Shown here: positions 9,483 to 18,119 of the stretch, piece after piece | How the letters are laid out: each line of letters begins with the position of its first letter | Numbering within the stretch: the stretch's first letter is position 1 | Assembly: GCF_003070865.1 (NCBI RefSeq) | Contig: NZ_CP026948.1 | Coordinates: 992,001 to 1,056,000, forward strand | DNA: 64,000 bases | Reading direction: 5' to 3' | DNA from: Corynebacterium liangguodongii | GTDB taxonomy: Bacteria; Actinomycetota; Actinomycetes; Mycobacteriales; Mycobacteriaceae | Translations under genes and position numbers: made by a program | Notes under the pieces: model-generated | Database searches by the model: none | Seen by the model: only the letters and a program-made list of their open reading frames with translations | Told to the model about the DNA's origin: nothing

Positions 9483-10955
9483 ATGAGCACCTCAACGCCC
9501 CCCGTCAGGATTGCCGCCGGAGCGCTTTGCGCAGCGCTCGCCCTCACCCTCCCCGCGTGTGCCCAGCAGGAGGAGGGGGCGGGGGAGCCGGTCCGGCTGG
9601 AAACAAACGGGCCCGAGGTGATCTCGGACGCCGACGGCAGCGGCGTCGAGGTATCCAGGCGGCTTTTCGGCTCCTCGGAGGCGGTGGTGGTGGCGTCGCC
9701 AAGCAGGCAAGACCAGCTCCGCGCGGCCGCGATCGCTTCCTCGCTCGGTGCGCCCATGCTCGTGCGTAGCGACGCCACGGCGCAGGCCGTCGATGCCGAA
9801 ATCGCGCGCCTCGGCGCCGAGCGCGTCGTGGAGGTGCCCGGCGACGACGAGGCTGTGGCGAAGACGGAACCGGTTGCCTCCCCATCGCCAGAGGGCGACG
9901 TTGCGGCCGTGGCCGTCCTCGCGCCTGCCCGCCCCGTCGAGCTCGTGCTGCCCCCGATGCTGGCCACGGCGCAGACCTCCCTTGCCGCCGCAGCCACGGC
10001 GCGCTCCGCCGGCGCGGAGGTAGAGGTGCTCGATGCGCCGGACCCTCGCTCGAGCGCCCAGTCCATGCGCACAGTCTCCGAACAAGACACCATCGCGCTC
10101 GGCGCGCAGTGGGGCGGCGCGCAGCGCTACAGCACCCTCGTAGACCTGGCGGATAACGGAGAGCTGCCCGGCGGCGGCGGCCTCGTCTTCCCCGGACGGC
10201 GCATGGTCGCGCTGTACGGCCACCCGTTTGCCCCCGAGCTCGGGATGATGGGGGAGCAGGACCCGCAGGCAGCGGCGCAGACGGCAAAGGACTACGCCCA
10301 GCGCTACCAGCAGCTCGAGGAGCAGCCGGTCATCCCGGCCTTCGAGATCATCGTCACCGTCGCCTCGAATTCCCCCGGCGACGACGGCGACTACTCCAAC
10401 GAAGCGCCGGTAGAGGCGGTGGTGCCGTGGATTGACGCGATCACGGCCGCGGGCGGTTACGCCGTGCTCGACCTCCAGCCCGGCCAGGGCGACTTCCTCG
10501 CGCAGGCCAAACTCTACGAGGAGCTGCTCAAGCGCCCCAACGTCGGCCTTGCCCTCGACGCCGAGTGGAAGCTCAACCCCGGCGAGCAGCCGCTGTCCCG
10601 GGTCGGTTCCGCCAGGGCCGAAGAGATAAACGTCGTCGCCGACTGGCTCGCGGAGCTCACTCGGGCGAACAACCTGCCGCAAAAGGCGTTCGTGCTCCAC
10701 CAATTCCAGGTGGGAATGTTCCCGGACCGCGAGAACATCAGGACCGATCACCCCGAGTTGTCCTACGTCCTGCACGCCGACGGGCACGGCAGTGCCGAGC
10801 AGAAGTTCGACACCTGGAATGTCCTGCGCGAGGGGCTTAGCCCCTCCTTCTTCATGGCGTGGAAGAACTTTATCGACGAAGACCAGCCCACGTTTACCCC
10901 GGAGCGCACCTACACCGAGGTGCAGCCGCGGCCCTGGTTCGTGAGCTACCAATAG
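9483..10955 (+). CDS. Large cell-wall-binding-repeat-like lipoprotein with C-terminal barrel-like domain
   Basis: 490 residues. An N-terminal hydrophobic stretch ends in a lipobox (TLPAC near residue 22), so it is exported and lipid-anchored. Residues 50-210 resemble the cell wall-binding repeat 2 fold: SRRLFGSSEAVVVAS, a long Ala-rich helix, GAPMLVRSD, ERVVEVPGDD, then EVLDAPDPRSS and DTIALGAQWG. Residues about 215-490 form a separate domain beginning FPGRRMVALYGHPFAPELG and containing PAFEIIVTVAS, YAVLDLQPGQGDF and VGLALDAEWKL, with acidic residues at strand ends as in TIM-barrel glycosidases. I cannot name the family or its active site. A paralogue of the first domain lies at 3157-4029. 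TAGTTT near 9442 may be the -10. The context gives no operon partner. Confidence 0.75.
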   Translation: MSTSTPPVRIAAGALCAALALTLPACAQQEEGAGEPVRLETNGPEVISDADGSGVEVSRRLFGSSEAVVVASPSRQDQLRAAAIASSLGAPMLVRSDATAQAVDAEIARLGAERVVEVPGDDEAVAKTEPVASPSPEGDVAAVAVLAPARPVELVLPPMLATAQTSLAAAATARSAGAEVEVLDAPDPRSSAQSMRTVSEQDTIALGAQWGGAQRYSTLVDLADNGELPGGGGLVFPGRRMVALYGHPFAPELGMMGEQDPQAAAQTAKDYAQRYQQLEEQPVIPAFEIIVTVASNSPGDDGDYSNEAPVEAVVPWIDAITAAGGYAVLDLQPGQGDFLAQAKLYEELLKRPNVGLALDAEWKLNPGEQPLSRVGSARAEEINVVADWLAELTRANNLPQKAFVLHQFQVGMFPDRENIRTDHPELSYVLHADGHGSAEQKFDTWNVLREGLSPSFFMAWKNFIDEDQPTFTPERTYTEVQPRPWFVSYQ

Positions 10956-11017
10956 CCCCGGCCGGCCCCGGGGACCGGCTCCTCCGACGGGGGAGTGCTT
11001 CGGGTAATCTCGCAGGC

Positions 11018-11809
11018 ATGCGTTTTGGACGAATTGCAACCCCCGAGGGAATGGCCTTCGCGGTGATCGACGACGAGGCAACGACCGCGAAGGCGATTGC
11101 CGGGACCCCCTTTACCCCACCCGAATACACAGGCAAGGAGTGGCCGCTTGCCGACGTCAGGCTCCTCGCCCCGATGCTGCCGTCCAAGATCGTGGCCATC
11201 GGCCGCAACTACGCCGACCACGTCGCCGAGGTGTTCAAGCAGTCCGCCGAGCACCTTCCCCCGACACTCTTCCTCAAACCCCCGACAGCGGTGATCGGCC
11301 CCGAGGCCGCGATCAAGATCCCGGAGTTTGCCACCAAGGTCGAGTTCGAAGGCGAGCTGGCGATGGTGATTGGCAGGCCGTGCAAGAACGTCAAGGCTGC
11401 GGACTGGAAGTCCGTCGTGTGCGGCGTGACCATCGTCAACGACGTCTCCTCGCGCGACCTGCAGTTCGCCGACGGGCAGTGGGCCCGGGCAAAGGGCATT
11501 GACACGTTCTGCCCGCTCGGCCCGTGGATCGAGACCGACTTAGAGAAGTTCGACTTCGGGCACACCCCGATCAAGGCTCACCTCACCCACGACGGGAAGA
11601 CCGAGACGAAGCAGGATTCGAACTCCGATCAGATGATCATGGACCTCGGTGAGATCATCGAGTTCATCACCGCCTCCTTCACCCTCCTGCCGGGCGATGT
11701 GATCTGCACCGGCTCTCCGGCGGGCACCGCAGAGATGGTGCCGGGGGACCGCATCGAGGTGGAAATCCCGGGCATTGGCACGCTGGCCAACCCCGTGGAG
11801 CGCGCTTAG
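11018..11809 (+). CDS. Fumarylacetoacetate hydrolase (FAH) family protein
   Basis: 263 residues. The FAH fold is shown by KIVAIGRNYADHVAE near residues 56-70, LFLKPPTAVIGP, the metal-binding EFEGELAMVIGRPCKNV near 107-123, GVTIVNDVSSRDLQ, and a C-terminal GDVICTGSPAGTAEM. Members hydrolyse or decarboxylate C-C bonds in acylpyruvates and oxaloacetate-like compounds; the C-terminal domain-only length fits the YcgM/acylpyruvase or oxaloacetate decarboxylase group, but the substrate is not readable from sequence. The start ATG follows TAATCT (11005-11010) by exactly 7 bases with no ribosome binding site, so the message is probably leaderless. A longer open frame upstream overlaps the lipoprotein gene and is not used. 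Confidence 0.9.
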   Translation: MRFGRIATPEGMAFAVIDDEATTAKAIAGTPFTPPEYTGKEWPLADVRLLAPMLPSKIVAIGRNYADHVAEVFKQSAEHLPPTLFLKPPTAVIGPEAAIKIPEFATKVEFEGELAMVIGRPCKNVKAADWKSVVCGVTIVNDVSSRDLQFADGQWARAKGIDTFCPLGPWIETDLEKFDFGHTPIKAHLTHDGKTETKQDSNSDQMIMDLGEIIEFITASFTLLPGDVICTGSPAGTAEMVPGDRIEVEIPGIGTLANPVERA

Positions 11810-11850
11810 CTGTGATGAGTTCTTATTAGGGGAGGCTCCGCCTGGGCGAG

Positions 11851-12975
11851 CTAATCCTCGGCGAGGCCGAGCGCGCGCATGATCGTGCGCAGCTTGGCGG
11901 TCGTCTCGTCGAGCTCGTCGTGCGGGTCCGAGCCGGCCACGAGGCCGCCGCCCGCCCACGCCCGGGCGGCGGTCCCGTCGCCGTTGACCTCCGCGCACCG
12001 AATCGCCACGACGTACTCGCCGTCGCCGGCCGCGTCGGTGTGTCCCACCGCGCCCGCGTAGAAGCGGCGGTCCGTCTCTGCGGTGCAGATCAGCGCCTTG
12101 GCCGCCTCCGGCGGGGTGCCGCACACCGCAGGGGTGGGGTAGAGCGCCCGCGCGAGCTCGAGCGCGCTGGGGGCGGGATCTCGCAGCGTGCCGGTAATCG
12201 GGGTGGCCAGGTGCCACATGCCATCCGTCCGGTGCAACTCCGGGGCGCTCGGCACGCGCAGCTGCGTGCACAGTGGAGCAAGCGTTGCCGTGATGTGATC
12301 GACCACGAAGGCGTGCTCGGCTAAGTCCTTCGCGGAGGCGGCGAGGGCCTCGCCGGCGGCGCGGTCGGCGTTGGCGTCGCCAAGAATGCGCGGGGTCGAG
12401 CCGGCCAGGGGATATGAGGAGACCGCGCGCCCGCGGCGGCTGACCAAGACCTCGGGGGAGGAGCCGACGAGCATGTGGCCGCGAAAACCCGCCGGGGTGA
12501 GGTCCGCAATGAAGCCGTCGCCGGTCGGGGAGTGGTCGATGAGCCGGGCTGCGACAAGGCGTGGGTCGACGGCGGGATCGAAGGCTATATCCACAGCGCG
12601 GGCGAGGACGACCTTCTCCAGCGCGGAGCCCTGGATTGTTGAGACGGCCGCCTCTATGCGCCTGAGGTGTTCTCCAGGGGCGGGGTCAAATCCCTCGATG
12701 CGAGCGGAGAGCCTCGAGCCCGGGCCGGTGCGGTAATAGGTGTGCGGGTTGAGAGGGCCGGGCTCGCGGATGATGGATTCGGGCACCGTCAGCGCGCAGT
12801 CGGCGTCTTGATCGAAGGGCAGGGCGCCGACGATCATCTCGGCTCGCCCTTCGCGCAGCGCCGCGGCGGCCTCCGCGGCGTCGCTATACCCCGTCCGCGC
12901 CCCCTGGGTACGCACGGAGCCGGAGCTGCGGGAGAGCAGGAAATCGGGCGCGGTTTCGGGACGAGCGGAAAGCAT
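11851..12975 (-). CDS. Isochorismate synthase (chorismate-binding family)
   Basis: 374 residues. The chorismate-utilising enzyme fold is clear: EKVVLARAVDIAFD, FIADLTPAGFRGHMLVGSSPEVLVSRRG, the AGSTPR motif, HAFVVDHITATLAPLC, the TPAVCGTPPEAA segment and a final RAWAGGGLVAGSDPHDELDET. These match isochorismate synthases of the EntC/DhbC/MenF type rather than anthranilate synthase: no glutaminase partner and no anthranilate-type motifs are seen. Isochorismate feeds menaquinone or catecholate siderophore synthesis; with no siderophore genes adjacent, menaquinone (menF role) is more likely, but this is inference. The start is the ATG at 12975, which has TAGACT 8 bases upstream on the minus strand. 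It is divergent from gltX. Confidence 0.85.
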   Translation of the reverse strand: MLSARPETAPDFLLSRSSGSVRTQGARTGYSDAAEAAAALREGRAEMIVGALPFDQDADCALTVPESIIREPGPLNPHTYYRTGPGSRLSARIEGFDPAPGEHLRRIEAAVSTIQGSALEKVVLARAVDIAFDPAVDPRLVAARLIDHSPTGDGFIADLTPAGFRGHMLVGSSPEVLVSRRGRAVSSYPLAGSTPRILGDANADRAAGEALAASAKDLAEHAFVVDHITATLAPLCTQLRVPSAPELHRTDGMWHLATPITGTLRDPAPSALELARALYPTPAVCGTPPEAAKALICTAETDRRFYAGAVGHTDAAGDGEYVVAIRCAEVNGDGTAARAWAGGGLVAGSDPHDELDETTAKLRTIMRALGLAED

Positions 12976-13047
12976 GTTTGGAAAGTCTACTGCGAGACCC
13001 CACGGCGAGGGTGAGGGGGCGGGAGAGGGAGCGCTACGATTGGGCGC
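12976..13047. promoter_or_regulatory. Divergent pair of leaderless-type promoters for the isochorismate synthase gene and gltX
   Basis: In 72 bases two -10 elements face outward: TAGACT on the minus strand (12984-12989), 8 bases from the isochorismate synthase ATG, and TACGAT on the plus strand (13035-13040), 7 bases from the gltX ATG. Neither gene has a Shine-Dalgarno sequence. Confidence 0.65.
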
Positions 13048-14547
13048 ATGACTGACACCCCCCAGACGACCGAGATGCGCGTCCGCTTCTGCCCTTCGCC
13101 CACCGGCACACCCCACGTGGGCCTGGTGCGAACCGCCCTGTTCAACTGGGCGCAGGCGCGCCACAGTGGCGGCACGCTCGTCTTCCGCATCGAGGACACG
13201 GACGCGAAGCGCGATTCAGAGGAGTCCTACCGCGCGATCATTGACGCGCTCACCTGGCTCGGCCTCGACTGGGATGAGGGTGTAGAGAAGGGAGGCCCGC
13301 ACGAGCCCTACCGCCAGTCGCAGCGCATGGACATCTACGCGGACGTGTTGCGCAAGCTTATCGACGCAGGGGAGGTCTACCCCGCCTACTCCACGGCCGA
13401 GGAGGTCGCCGCGCGCCACCGCGCCGCCGGGCGCGACCCGCAGCTCGGCTACGACAACTTCGATCGCGACTTAACCGAAGAGCAGATCGCCGCGTACAAG
13501 GCGGAAGGCCGCGAACCGGTGTGGCGCCTGCGCATGCCCGAGAAGGATTGGACCTGGGTGGACCTGGTGCGCGGCGAGGTGACCTTCAAGGCGGCCACCC
13601 AGCCCGACTACGTCGTCGCGCGCTCCAACGGCGCGCCCCTCTACACCCTGGTCAACCCGCTCGATGATGCCTTGATGGGCATCACCCACGTCCTGCGCGG
13701 CGAAGACCTGCTCTCCTCCACCCCTCGCCAGCTTGCGCTCTACGAGGCCCTCATCCGCCTCGGCATCGTGGAGCGGGCCCCCCAGTTCGGTCACCTGCCT
13801 TACGTGATGGGGGAGGGCAACAAGAAACTGTCCAAGCGCGACCCGGAATCCAACCTGTTCAACCACCGCGACAACGGCATCATCCCCGAGGGCATGCTCA
13901 ACTACCTCGCGCTGCTCGGCTGGTCGCTCTCCGCGGATAAGGACATCTTTAGCGTCGAGGAGATGGTGGAGGCCTTTGATGTCTCCGACGTGCTGGGCAA
14001 CCCCGCGCGCTTTGACCAGAAGAAGCTCGAGGCGATTAACGCCGACCATATTCGTCTGCTTGCCCCGGAGGATTTTGCTTCCCGCCTGCGCGCCTACCTC
14101 ACCGAGCACACGGACTTCCCCGCCGATTACCCGGCCGAGAAGTTCGCCGTCGCGGCCGACCTTGTGCAGACCCGCATCAAGGTCCTCTCGGACGCCTACG
14201 GCCTGCTGAAGTTCCTCGTCACCGCCGACGACGACCTCGTGCTCGACGAGAAGTCCGCGAAGAAGAACCTCAAGGACGACGCGGTGGAACCCCTGGATGC
14301 TGGTATCGCGGCGCTAGAGCCCATTGAGGACTTCTCCACCGCCACCATCGAAAGCGCGCTCAACGCCGCGCTCATCGACGACCTCGGCCTCAAGCCCCGT
14401 AAGGCGTTTGGCGCCCTGCGCGTGGCGGTCACCGGTGCCGCCGTGTCCCCGCCGCTGTTCGAATCGATGGAGCTCTTGGGTAAGGAATCGACCCTGGCCC
14501 GCCTGCGCGCGGCCCGCGCCGTCACCCCGTTTGAGGCTGTGCAGTAG
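13048..14547 (+). CDS. gltX: Glutamyl-tRNA synthetase
   Basis: 499 residues, normal for class I GluRS. It charges tRNA-Glu (and possibly tRNA-Gln in organisms using the amidotransferase route). The HIGH-like signature is in [20 protein letters not shown] near residues 12-31. The KMSKS-like motif is KKLSKRD, with [21 protein letters not shown] after it. The anticodon-binding C-terminal region follows. The ATG is preceded by TACGAT at a 7-base spacing, indicating a leaderless mRNA. Two tRNA-Glu genes identical in sequence and one tRNA-Gln lie just downstream, a sensible neighbourhood for this enzyme. Confidence 0.96.
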   Translation: MTDTPQTTEMRVRFCPSPTGTPHVGLVRTALFNWAQARHSGGTLVFRIEDTDAKRDSEESYRAIIDALTWLGLDWDEGVEKGGPHEPYRQSQRMDIYADVLRKLIDAGEVYPAYSTAEEVAARHRAAGRDPQLGYDNFDRDLTEEQIAAYKAEGREPVWRLRMPEKDWTWVDLVRGEVTFKAATQPDYVVARSNGAPLYTLVNPLDDALMGITHVLRGEDLLSSTPRQLALYEALIRLGIVERAPQFGHLPYVMGEGNKKLSKRDPESNLFNHRDNGIIPEGMLNYLALLGWSLSADKDIFSVEEMVEAFDVSDVLGNPARFDQKKLEAINADHIRLLAPEDFASRLRAYLTEHTDFPADYPAEKFAVAADLVQTRIKVLSDAYGLLKFLVTADDDLVLDEKSAKKNLKDDAVEPLDAGIAALEPIEDFSTATIESALNAALIDDLGLKPRKAFGALRVAVTGAAVSPPLFESMELLGKESTLARLRAARAVTPFEAVQ

Positions 14548-14586
14548 CCTCTAGCTGGCGATTTGTCCCTCGCGGGGCGGGCTGGT

Positions 14587-14592
14587 TATAGT
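14587..14592 (+). promoter_or_regulatory. Probable -10 element of the tRNA-Gln/tRNA-Glu unit
   Basis: TATAGT, about 50 bases before tRNA-Gln in an otherwise GC-rich gap. No clear -35 is seen at the standard distance. Confidence 0.45.
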
Positions 14593-14641
14593 AATCAACG
14601 TTGTTCAGAGCGGGCGGTGAGCGCCGGTTCTGGAAAACGAT

Positions 14642-14713
14642 TGGCCTATGGTGTAATTGGCAACACAACGGTTTCTGGTACCGTCATTCTTGGTTCGAGT
14701 CCAGGTAGGCCAG
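14642..14713 (+). tRNA. tRNA-Gln (anticodon CTG)
   Basis: A complete cloverleaf of 72 bases. The acceptor stem TGGCCTA pairs with TAGGCCA, the anticodon stem ACGGT/ACCGT encloses the loop TTCTGGT with anticodon CTG, and the T-loop is TTCGAGT. The 3' CCA is not encoded. It is followed by tRNA-Glu, probably in the same transcript. Confidence 0.93.
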
Positions 14714-14739
14714 CAGCGGAGTTCCTCCGCTAGCTCTAT

Positions 14740-14812
14740 GCCCCGTTCGTCTAGCGGCCTAGGACGTCGCCCTCTCACGGCGGTAACACGGGTTCAAATC
14801 CCGTACGGGGTA
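14740..14812 (+). tRNA. tRNA-Glu (anticodon CTC), copy 1
   Basis: A 73-base cloverleaf. The acceptor arm GCCCCGT pairs with ACGGGGT (first pair G-T), the anticodon loop contains CTC, and the T-arm has the TTCAAAT loop. The CCA end is not encoded. The entire gene is repeated without visible difference at 16592-16664. A hairpin terminator follows. Confidence 0.93.
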
Positions 14813-14821
14813 CAAGGATAG

Positions 14822-14853
14822 CTCCCAGCCTGATCCATCGGGCTGGGAGTTTT
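14822..14853 (+). terminator. Terminator after tRNA-Glu copy 1
   Basis: Stem CTCCCAGCC (14822-14830) with GGCTGGGAG (14841-14849), a 10-base loop and four T residues. Confidence 0.88.
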
Positions 14854-14895
14854 CTATTGGCAGTATTCGGGTAAGAAACATTAAGGTTGGCTCTC

Positions 14896-15309
14896 GTGTT
14901 GCGCACCATGCTCAAGTCCAAGATCCATCGGGCGACCGTCACCCAGGCGGACCTGCACTACGTCGGTTCGTGCACCATCGACGCCGACCTCATGGAGGCC
15001 GCGGACATCTACGAGGGTGAGCAGGTCGATATCGTCGATATCAACAACGGCAACCGGCTGACCACCTACGCCATTACGGGCGAGCGCGGCACGGGGGTCA
15101 TTGGAATAAACGGTGCCGCGGCACGGCTTATCAGCCCGGGCGACCTCGTCATCATCATCGGTTACGCGCAGTATTCCGAGGACGAACTCGCCGCCTACAG
15201 CCCGCGGGTGATCTTCGTCGACTCCGATAACCGGCAGATCGAGGCGGGAGAAGACCCCGCCCATGCGCCCGCGGGCTCGGGGTTGCTCAACCCGCGCCAC
15301 CCCGAGTAG
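14896..15309 (+). CDS. panD: Aspartate 1-decarboxylase proenzyme
   Basis: 137 residues from the GTG at 14896, chosen because AAGG lies 9 bases upstream and because it places the self-cleaved Gly24-Ser25 pair (in YVGSCT) at the canonical position. PanD makes beta-alanine from aspartate for pantothenate and coenzyme A, using a pyruvoyl group formed at Ser25. Other conserved features are [19 protein letters not shown] at the N-terminus (Lys9 and His11), the [12 protein letters not shown] loop with Tyr58-like and the NGAAARL segment. The C-terminal 20 residues are a variable extension. The coenzyme A gene coaD is elsewhere in the window at 43615. Confidence 0.94.
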   Translation: MLRTMLKSKIHRATVTQADLHYVGSCTIDADLMEAADIYEGEQVDIVDINNGNRLTTYAITGERGTGVIGINGAAARLISPGDLVIIIGYAQYSEDELAAYSPRVIFVDSDNRQIEAGEDPAHAPAGSGLLNPRHPE

Positions 15310-15323
15310 GAGCAGCGAGGAGG

Positions 15324-16517
15324 ATGGCTACGAAACCAGCGAACGGCAGCGCACTCGAGGTATTTGCCGTCTTCCTTCAATTGGGCCTCACCTCGTTCGG
15401 CGGGCCGACCGCGCACCTGGGGTTCTTCCGAGACGAATTCGTCGGCCGCCGCAAGTGGTTCAGCGAGAAGTCGTATGCGGACCTCGTGGCGCTATGTCAA
15501 TTCCTCCCCGGCCCCGCCTCGAGCCAGGTGGGCATGGCAGTCGGGCTCCAGCGTGCAGGCTTTGCGGGCATGTTGGCGGCGTGGGTGGCCTTTACCATGC
15601 CGTCGGCACTCGCGCTCGTGCTCTTCGCGCTCGGGCTCGCGCAGCTTGGCGACGTCTCCCAGGCCGGCTGGCTCGTCGGCCTAAAAGCCGCCGCGGTCGC
15701 CGTCGTGGCCCACGCGGTGCTCGGCATGACGCGCTCGCTGATCACGGACAAAGTCCGCGCAGGGATTGCGCTGGCCGCCTTCGTCATGGTGCTGCTGGTG
15801 CCCACTCCCTTCATCCAGGTCGGCGCGATCGCGGCGGCGATGATCGCCGGTGCGGCGCTGTGCGAGCGGGTGCCTGACGCGGGGGAGAGCTCGGGGCTGA
15901 GCGTGCGGGTACCGAAGGCGGTCGCGGGCGCATGCCTCGCCGCGTTCGTCGTCCTGCTCGCGGGTCTGCCCCTCCTCTCCCGCGCCGTCGGCGGGAACGC
16001 AGCGGGGATCTTCGATACCTTCTACCGCGCCGGGGCCCTCGTCTTCGGCGGCGGGCACGTCGTTCTCCCGCTGCTCGAGGGCGCGACGGTGCCGACGGGG
16101 ATGGTGGGCCACGACACCTTCCTCGCCGGCTACGGCGCCGCCCAGGCGGTTCCGGGGCCGCTGTTTACGTTTGCGTCCTTCCTGGGGGCGTCGGCAAGCG
16201 GCGTGCACTGGCTCGTCGGCGCTTCTGTGGCGACAGTGGCGATCTTCCTCCCGGCGGCCCTGCTCGTCCTCGGCGTGCTCCCGTTTTTCGACGAGCTGCG
16301 GCGCCGGCCGCTGGTGGCCCGGGCAATCGCCGGTGCGAACGCCGCGGTCGTGGGCATTTTGGGCGCGGCCCTCTACACCCCCGTGTTCACCTCGGGCGTG
16401 ACAGGGGCGGCCACGATGTCGCTTGCCGCCGCCGCGTTGACCGCGCTGCAGGCCTTCAAGGTTCCGGCCTGGGCCGTCGTCATCGGCGCGGCACTCATCG
16501 GGTGGGCGCTTTTATAG
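15324..16517 (+). CDS. chrA: Chromate transporter family (CHR) membrane protein
   Basis: 397 residues, about ten hydrophobic segments, a long-chain two-domain CHR protein. Both CHR repeats are visible: the N-terminal one has LGLTSFGGPTAHLGFFRDEF with DLVALCQFLPGPASSQVG, and the C-terminal one has AGALVFGGGHVVLPLLEG with GYGAAQAVPGPLFTFASFLG. These proteins export chromate, or in some cases take up sulfate; sequence alone cannot separate these. The start ATG has GAGGAGG 6 bases upstream. It follows panD by 14 bases and may be cotranscribed, although no functional link is evident. The next gene is the second tRNA-Glu with its own promoter. Confidence 0.88.
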   Translation: MATKPANGSALEVFAVFLQLGLTSFGGPTAHLGFFRDEFVGRRKWFSEKSYADLVALCQFLPGPASSQVGMAVGLQRAGFAGMLAAWVAFTMPSALALVLFALGLAQLGDVSQAGWLVGLKAAAVAVVAHAVLGMTRSLITDKVRAGIALAAFVMVLLVPTPFIQVGAIAAAMIAGAALCERVPDAGESSGLSVRVPKAVAGACLAAFVVLLAGLPLLSRAVGGNAAGIFDTFYRAGALVFGGGHVVLPLLEGATVPTGMVGHDTFLAGYGAAQAVPGPLFTFASFLGASASGVHWLVGASVATVAIFLPAALLVLGVLPFFDELRRRPLVARAIAGANAAVVGILGAALYTPVFTSGVTGAATMSLAAAALTALQAFKVPAWAVVIGAALIGWALL

Positions 16518-16533
16518 GGCATGACGTGCTGAT

Positions 16534-16563
16534 TTGTGCAGGCGGGTGGGGCTCCTCTATGTT
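16534..16563 (+). promoter_or_regulatory. Promoter of tRNA-Glu copy 2
   Basis: TTGTGC (16534-16539) and TATGTT (16558-16563) are separated by 18 bases, a good housekeeping promoter 28 bases upstream of the tRNA. Confidence 0.65.
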
Positions 16564-16591
16564 TAACAAGTCGCAAACACCAAGCGAACGC

Positions 16592-16664
16592 GCCCCGTTC
16601 GTCTAGCGGCCTAGGACGTCGCCCTCTCACGGCGGTAACACGGGTTCAAATCCCGTACGGGGTA
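16592..16664 (+). tRNA. tRNA-Glu (anticodon CTC), copy 2
   Basis: The 73 bases are identical to the gene at 14740-14812. The flanks differ, so only the tRNA itself is duplicated. It has an independent promoter and an independent terminator. Confidence 0.93.
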
Positions 16665-16668
16665 CAGT

Positions 16669-16706
16669 AAATCCCCCCCACCTCGCTACTGAGGTGGGGG
16701 GATTTA
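16669..16706 (+). terminator. Terminator after tRNA-Glu copy 2
   Basis: A long stem of about 15 bp (16669-16684 with 16691-16706, one unpaired C) and a 6-base loop. It ends in ATTTAT rather than a long T run. Confidence 0.8.
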
Positions 16707-16782
16707 TCGTAGCGAGCGTCGTTCTCTGCGTATGGTAGGACTGTGGGGGGTTGCTCCACCAAACCACACGAAAGGATTGTTC

Positions 16783-17667
16783 ATGACTCGCATTTCTCAC
16801 GTCAGCGTGATTGGTTCCGGGGTACTCGGGGCTCAGATCGCGTTTGTTATTGCTCACGCGGGGTTCAAGGTGACTGCCTGGGATCTGAACGACGACGCCG
16901 TGGAGGCTGCCAAGAAGCGCTTCGACATCATTGGCAAACGGATGATCGAAGAGCTCGACTACGCGACGGAAGAATCGATCTCGATTGGGCACGAAAACCT
17001 TACTTTAACCACCGACTTGGACTCGGCCGCGAAGTCAGCTGACCTGATTATTGAGGCCGTGCCGGAGAAACTCGAGTTGAAGCGCTCAACGTGGGAGAAG
17101 CTCGGCGCATCCGCATCCGAGAATACGATATTTTGCACGAACACGTCCTCGCTTCTCGGCAGCGAGATCGCCGATGCCTCCGGTGCACCGGAGCGATTCC
17201 TCAACACCCACTTCGCCAACCGCGTCTGGGTAAAGAACATTGTAGAGATCATGCCTAATCCCGAGACCGACCTGAAGTATCGCGATATCGTCGAGGAGTT
17301 TGCGCGCGAAGCGAACCTCGAGCCGGTAGTTATGAAAAAGGAGCAACGTGCGTACCTTCTCAACACTATGATGGTGCCGTTCCTACAGGCTGCCCAGTAC
17401 CTCTACGTCAACGATGTGGCCGACATTGAGCAGATTGACAAGGATTGGAAGATCGCCATGTCAACCGATCAAGGGCCTTTCGAGATCATGGATATGATCG
17501 GGTTGCGTTCGATCGTCAACGTCGCAGAAGGCTCGAAAGACGAGCAGCCGGAGTGGAAGAAGGAATTCACAGCTCGGGCCAAGAGGATGATTGAAGAAGG
17601 CCGCTCGGGTGCAGGCGATGGTGAAGGGTTCTACAAATACGACAGTAACGGCAACATCGTGCGCTAA
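16783..17667 (+). CDS. 3-hydroxyacyl-CoA dehydrogenase family protein
   Basis: 294 residues from the ATG with AAAGGA about 7 bases upstream. The N-terminal NAD-binding fold has SVIGSGVLGAQIAFVIAHAG near residues 8-27, with the acidic residue of AWDLN ending the second strand, followed by ADLIIEAVPEKLELK and NTSSL. The C-terminal helical domain contains NRVWVKNIVEIMPN and a short GEGFYKYD ending, as in 3-hydroxybutyryl-CoA dehydrogenases. The catalytic His is seen in FLNTHFANRV. The usual role is NAD-dependent oxidation of 3-hydroxyacyl-CoA. The gene uses clearly more A/T at third positions than its neighbours and sits right after a duplicated tRNA gene, so acquisition by transfer is possible. 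It is convergent with, and overlaps by 4 bases, the next gene. Confidence 0.85.
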   Translation: MTRISHVSVIGSGVLGAQIAFVIAHAGFKVTAWDLNDDAVEAAKKRFDIIGKRMIEELDYATEESISIGHENLTLTTDLDSAAKSADLIIEAVPEKLELKRSTWEKLGASASENTIFCTNTSSLLGSEIADASGAPERFLNTHFANRVWVKNIVEIMPNPETDLKYRDIVEEFAREANLEPVVMKKEQRAYLLNTMMVPFLQAAQYLYVNDVADIEQIDKDWKIAMSTDQGPFEIMDMIGLRSIVNVAEGSKDEQPEWKKEFTARAKRMIEEGRSGAGDGEGFYKYDSNGNIVR

Positions 17668-18083
17668 CTCTTTTTCGGCCCAAGCTCTGCCTCCAAAACA
17701 TCCTGGGCCACCTTCATCGCCGAGAGCGCAGCGGGTGCCCCGCAGTACCCGCTGGCGTGGATGATCGCCTCCGTGACCTCTTCGCGTGTCAGGCCGTTAG
17801 CAAGCGCCCCGCGGACGTGACCGCGCAGCTCCTCGGTGGCGCGCAGGGCGACGAGCATGCCGATGTTGAGCAGGCTGCGGTCGCGGCGGCTGAGCCCCTC
17901 GCGGGTCCACACGGAACCCCACACGGTGGCGGTGATGTGGTGTTGCAGTTCCTCGCCGTCGGACCCTGCGGCCTTGGCAAGCGCGGTATCGACGAAGTTG
18001 TCGCCCATCACGGCACGTCGCACCGCCATGCCGGCCGCAAAGCGCTCATCTTTGCTGGCGGTGGTGGCATCGTTGTCAGTCAT
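17664..18083 (-). CDS. Carboxymuconolactone decarboxylase family protein
   Basis: 139 residues. The pattern matches the PcaC/AhpD-like family: a GMAVRRAVMGDNFVD N-terminal segment, WGSVWTREGLSRRDRSLLNIGMLVAL, and EEVTEAIIHASGYCGAPAALSAM. This is close to 4-carboxymuconolactone decarboxylase, although a single Cys is present rather than the CxxC of peroxidase-type AhpD. No other protocatechuate genes are near, so the assignment to that pathway is not secure. The ATG has TAGACT 6 bases upstream on the minus strand (18090-18095), a leaderless layout. Confidence 0.82.
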   Translation of the reverse strand: MTDNDATTASKDERFAAGMAVRRAVMGDNFVDTALAKAAGSDGEELQHHITATVWGSVWTREGLSRRDRSLLNIGMLVALRATEELRGHVRGALANGLTREEVTEAIIHASGYCGAPAALSAMKVAQDVLEAELGPKKS

Positions 18084-18119
18084 GGGCCCAGTCTAGGCCC
18101 GCGCCCGCGGCGCGTGCGG

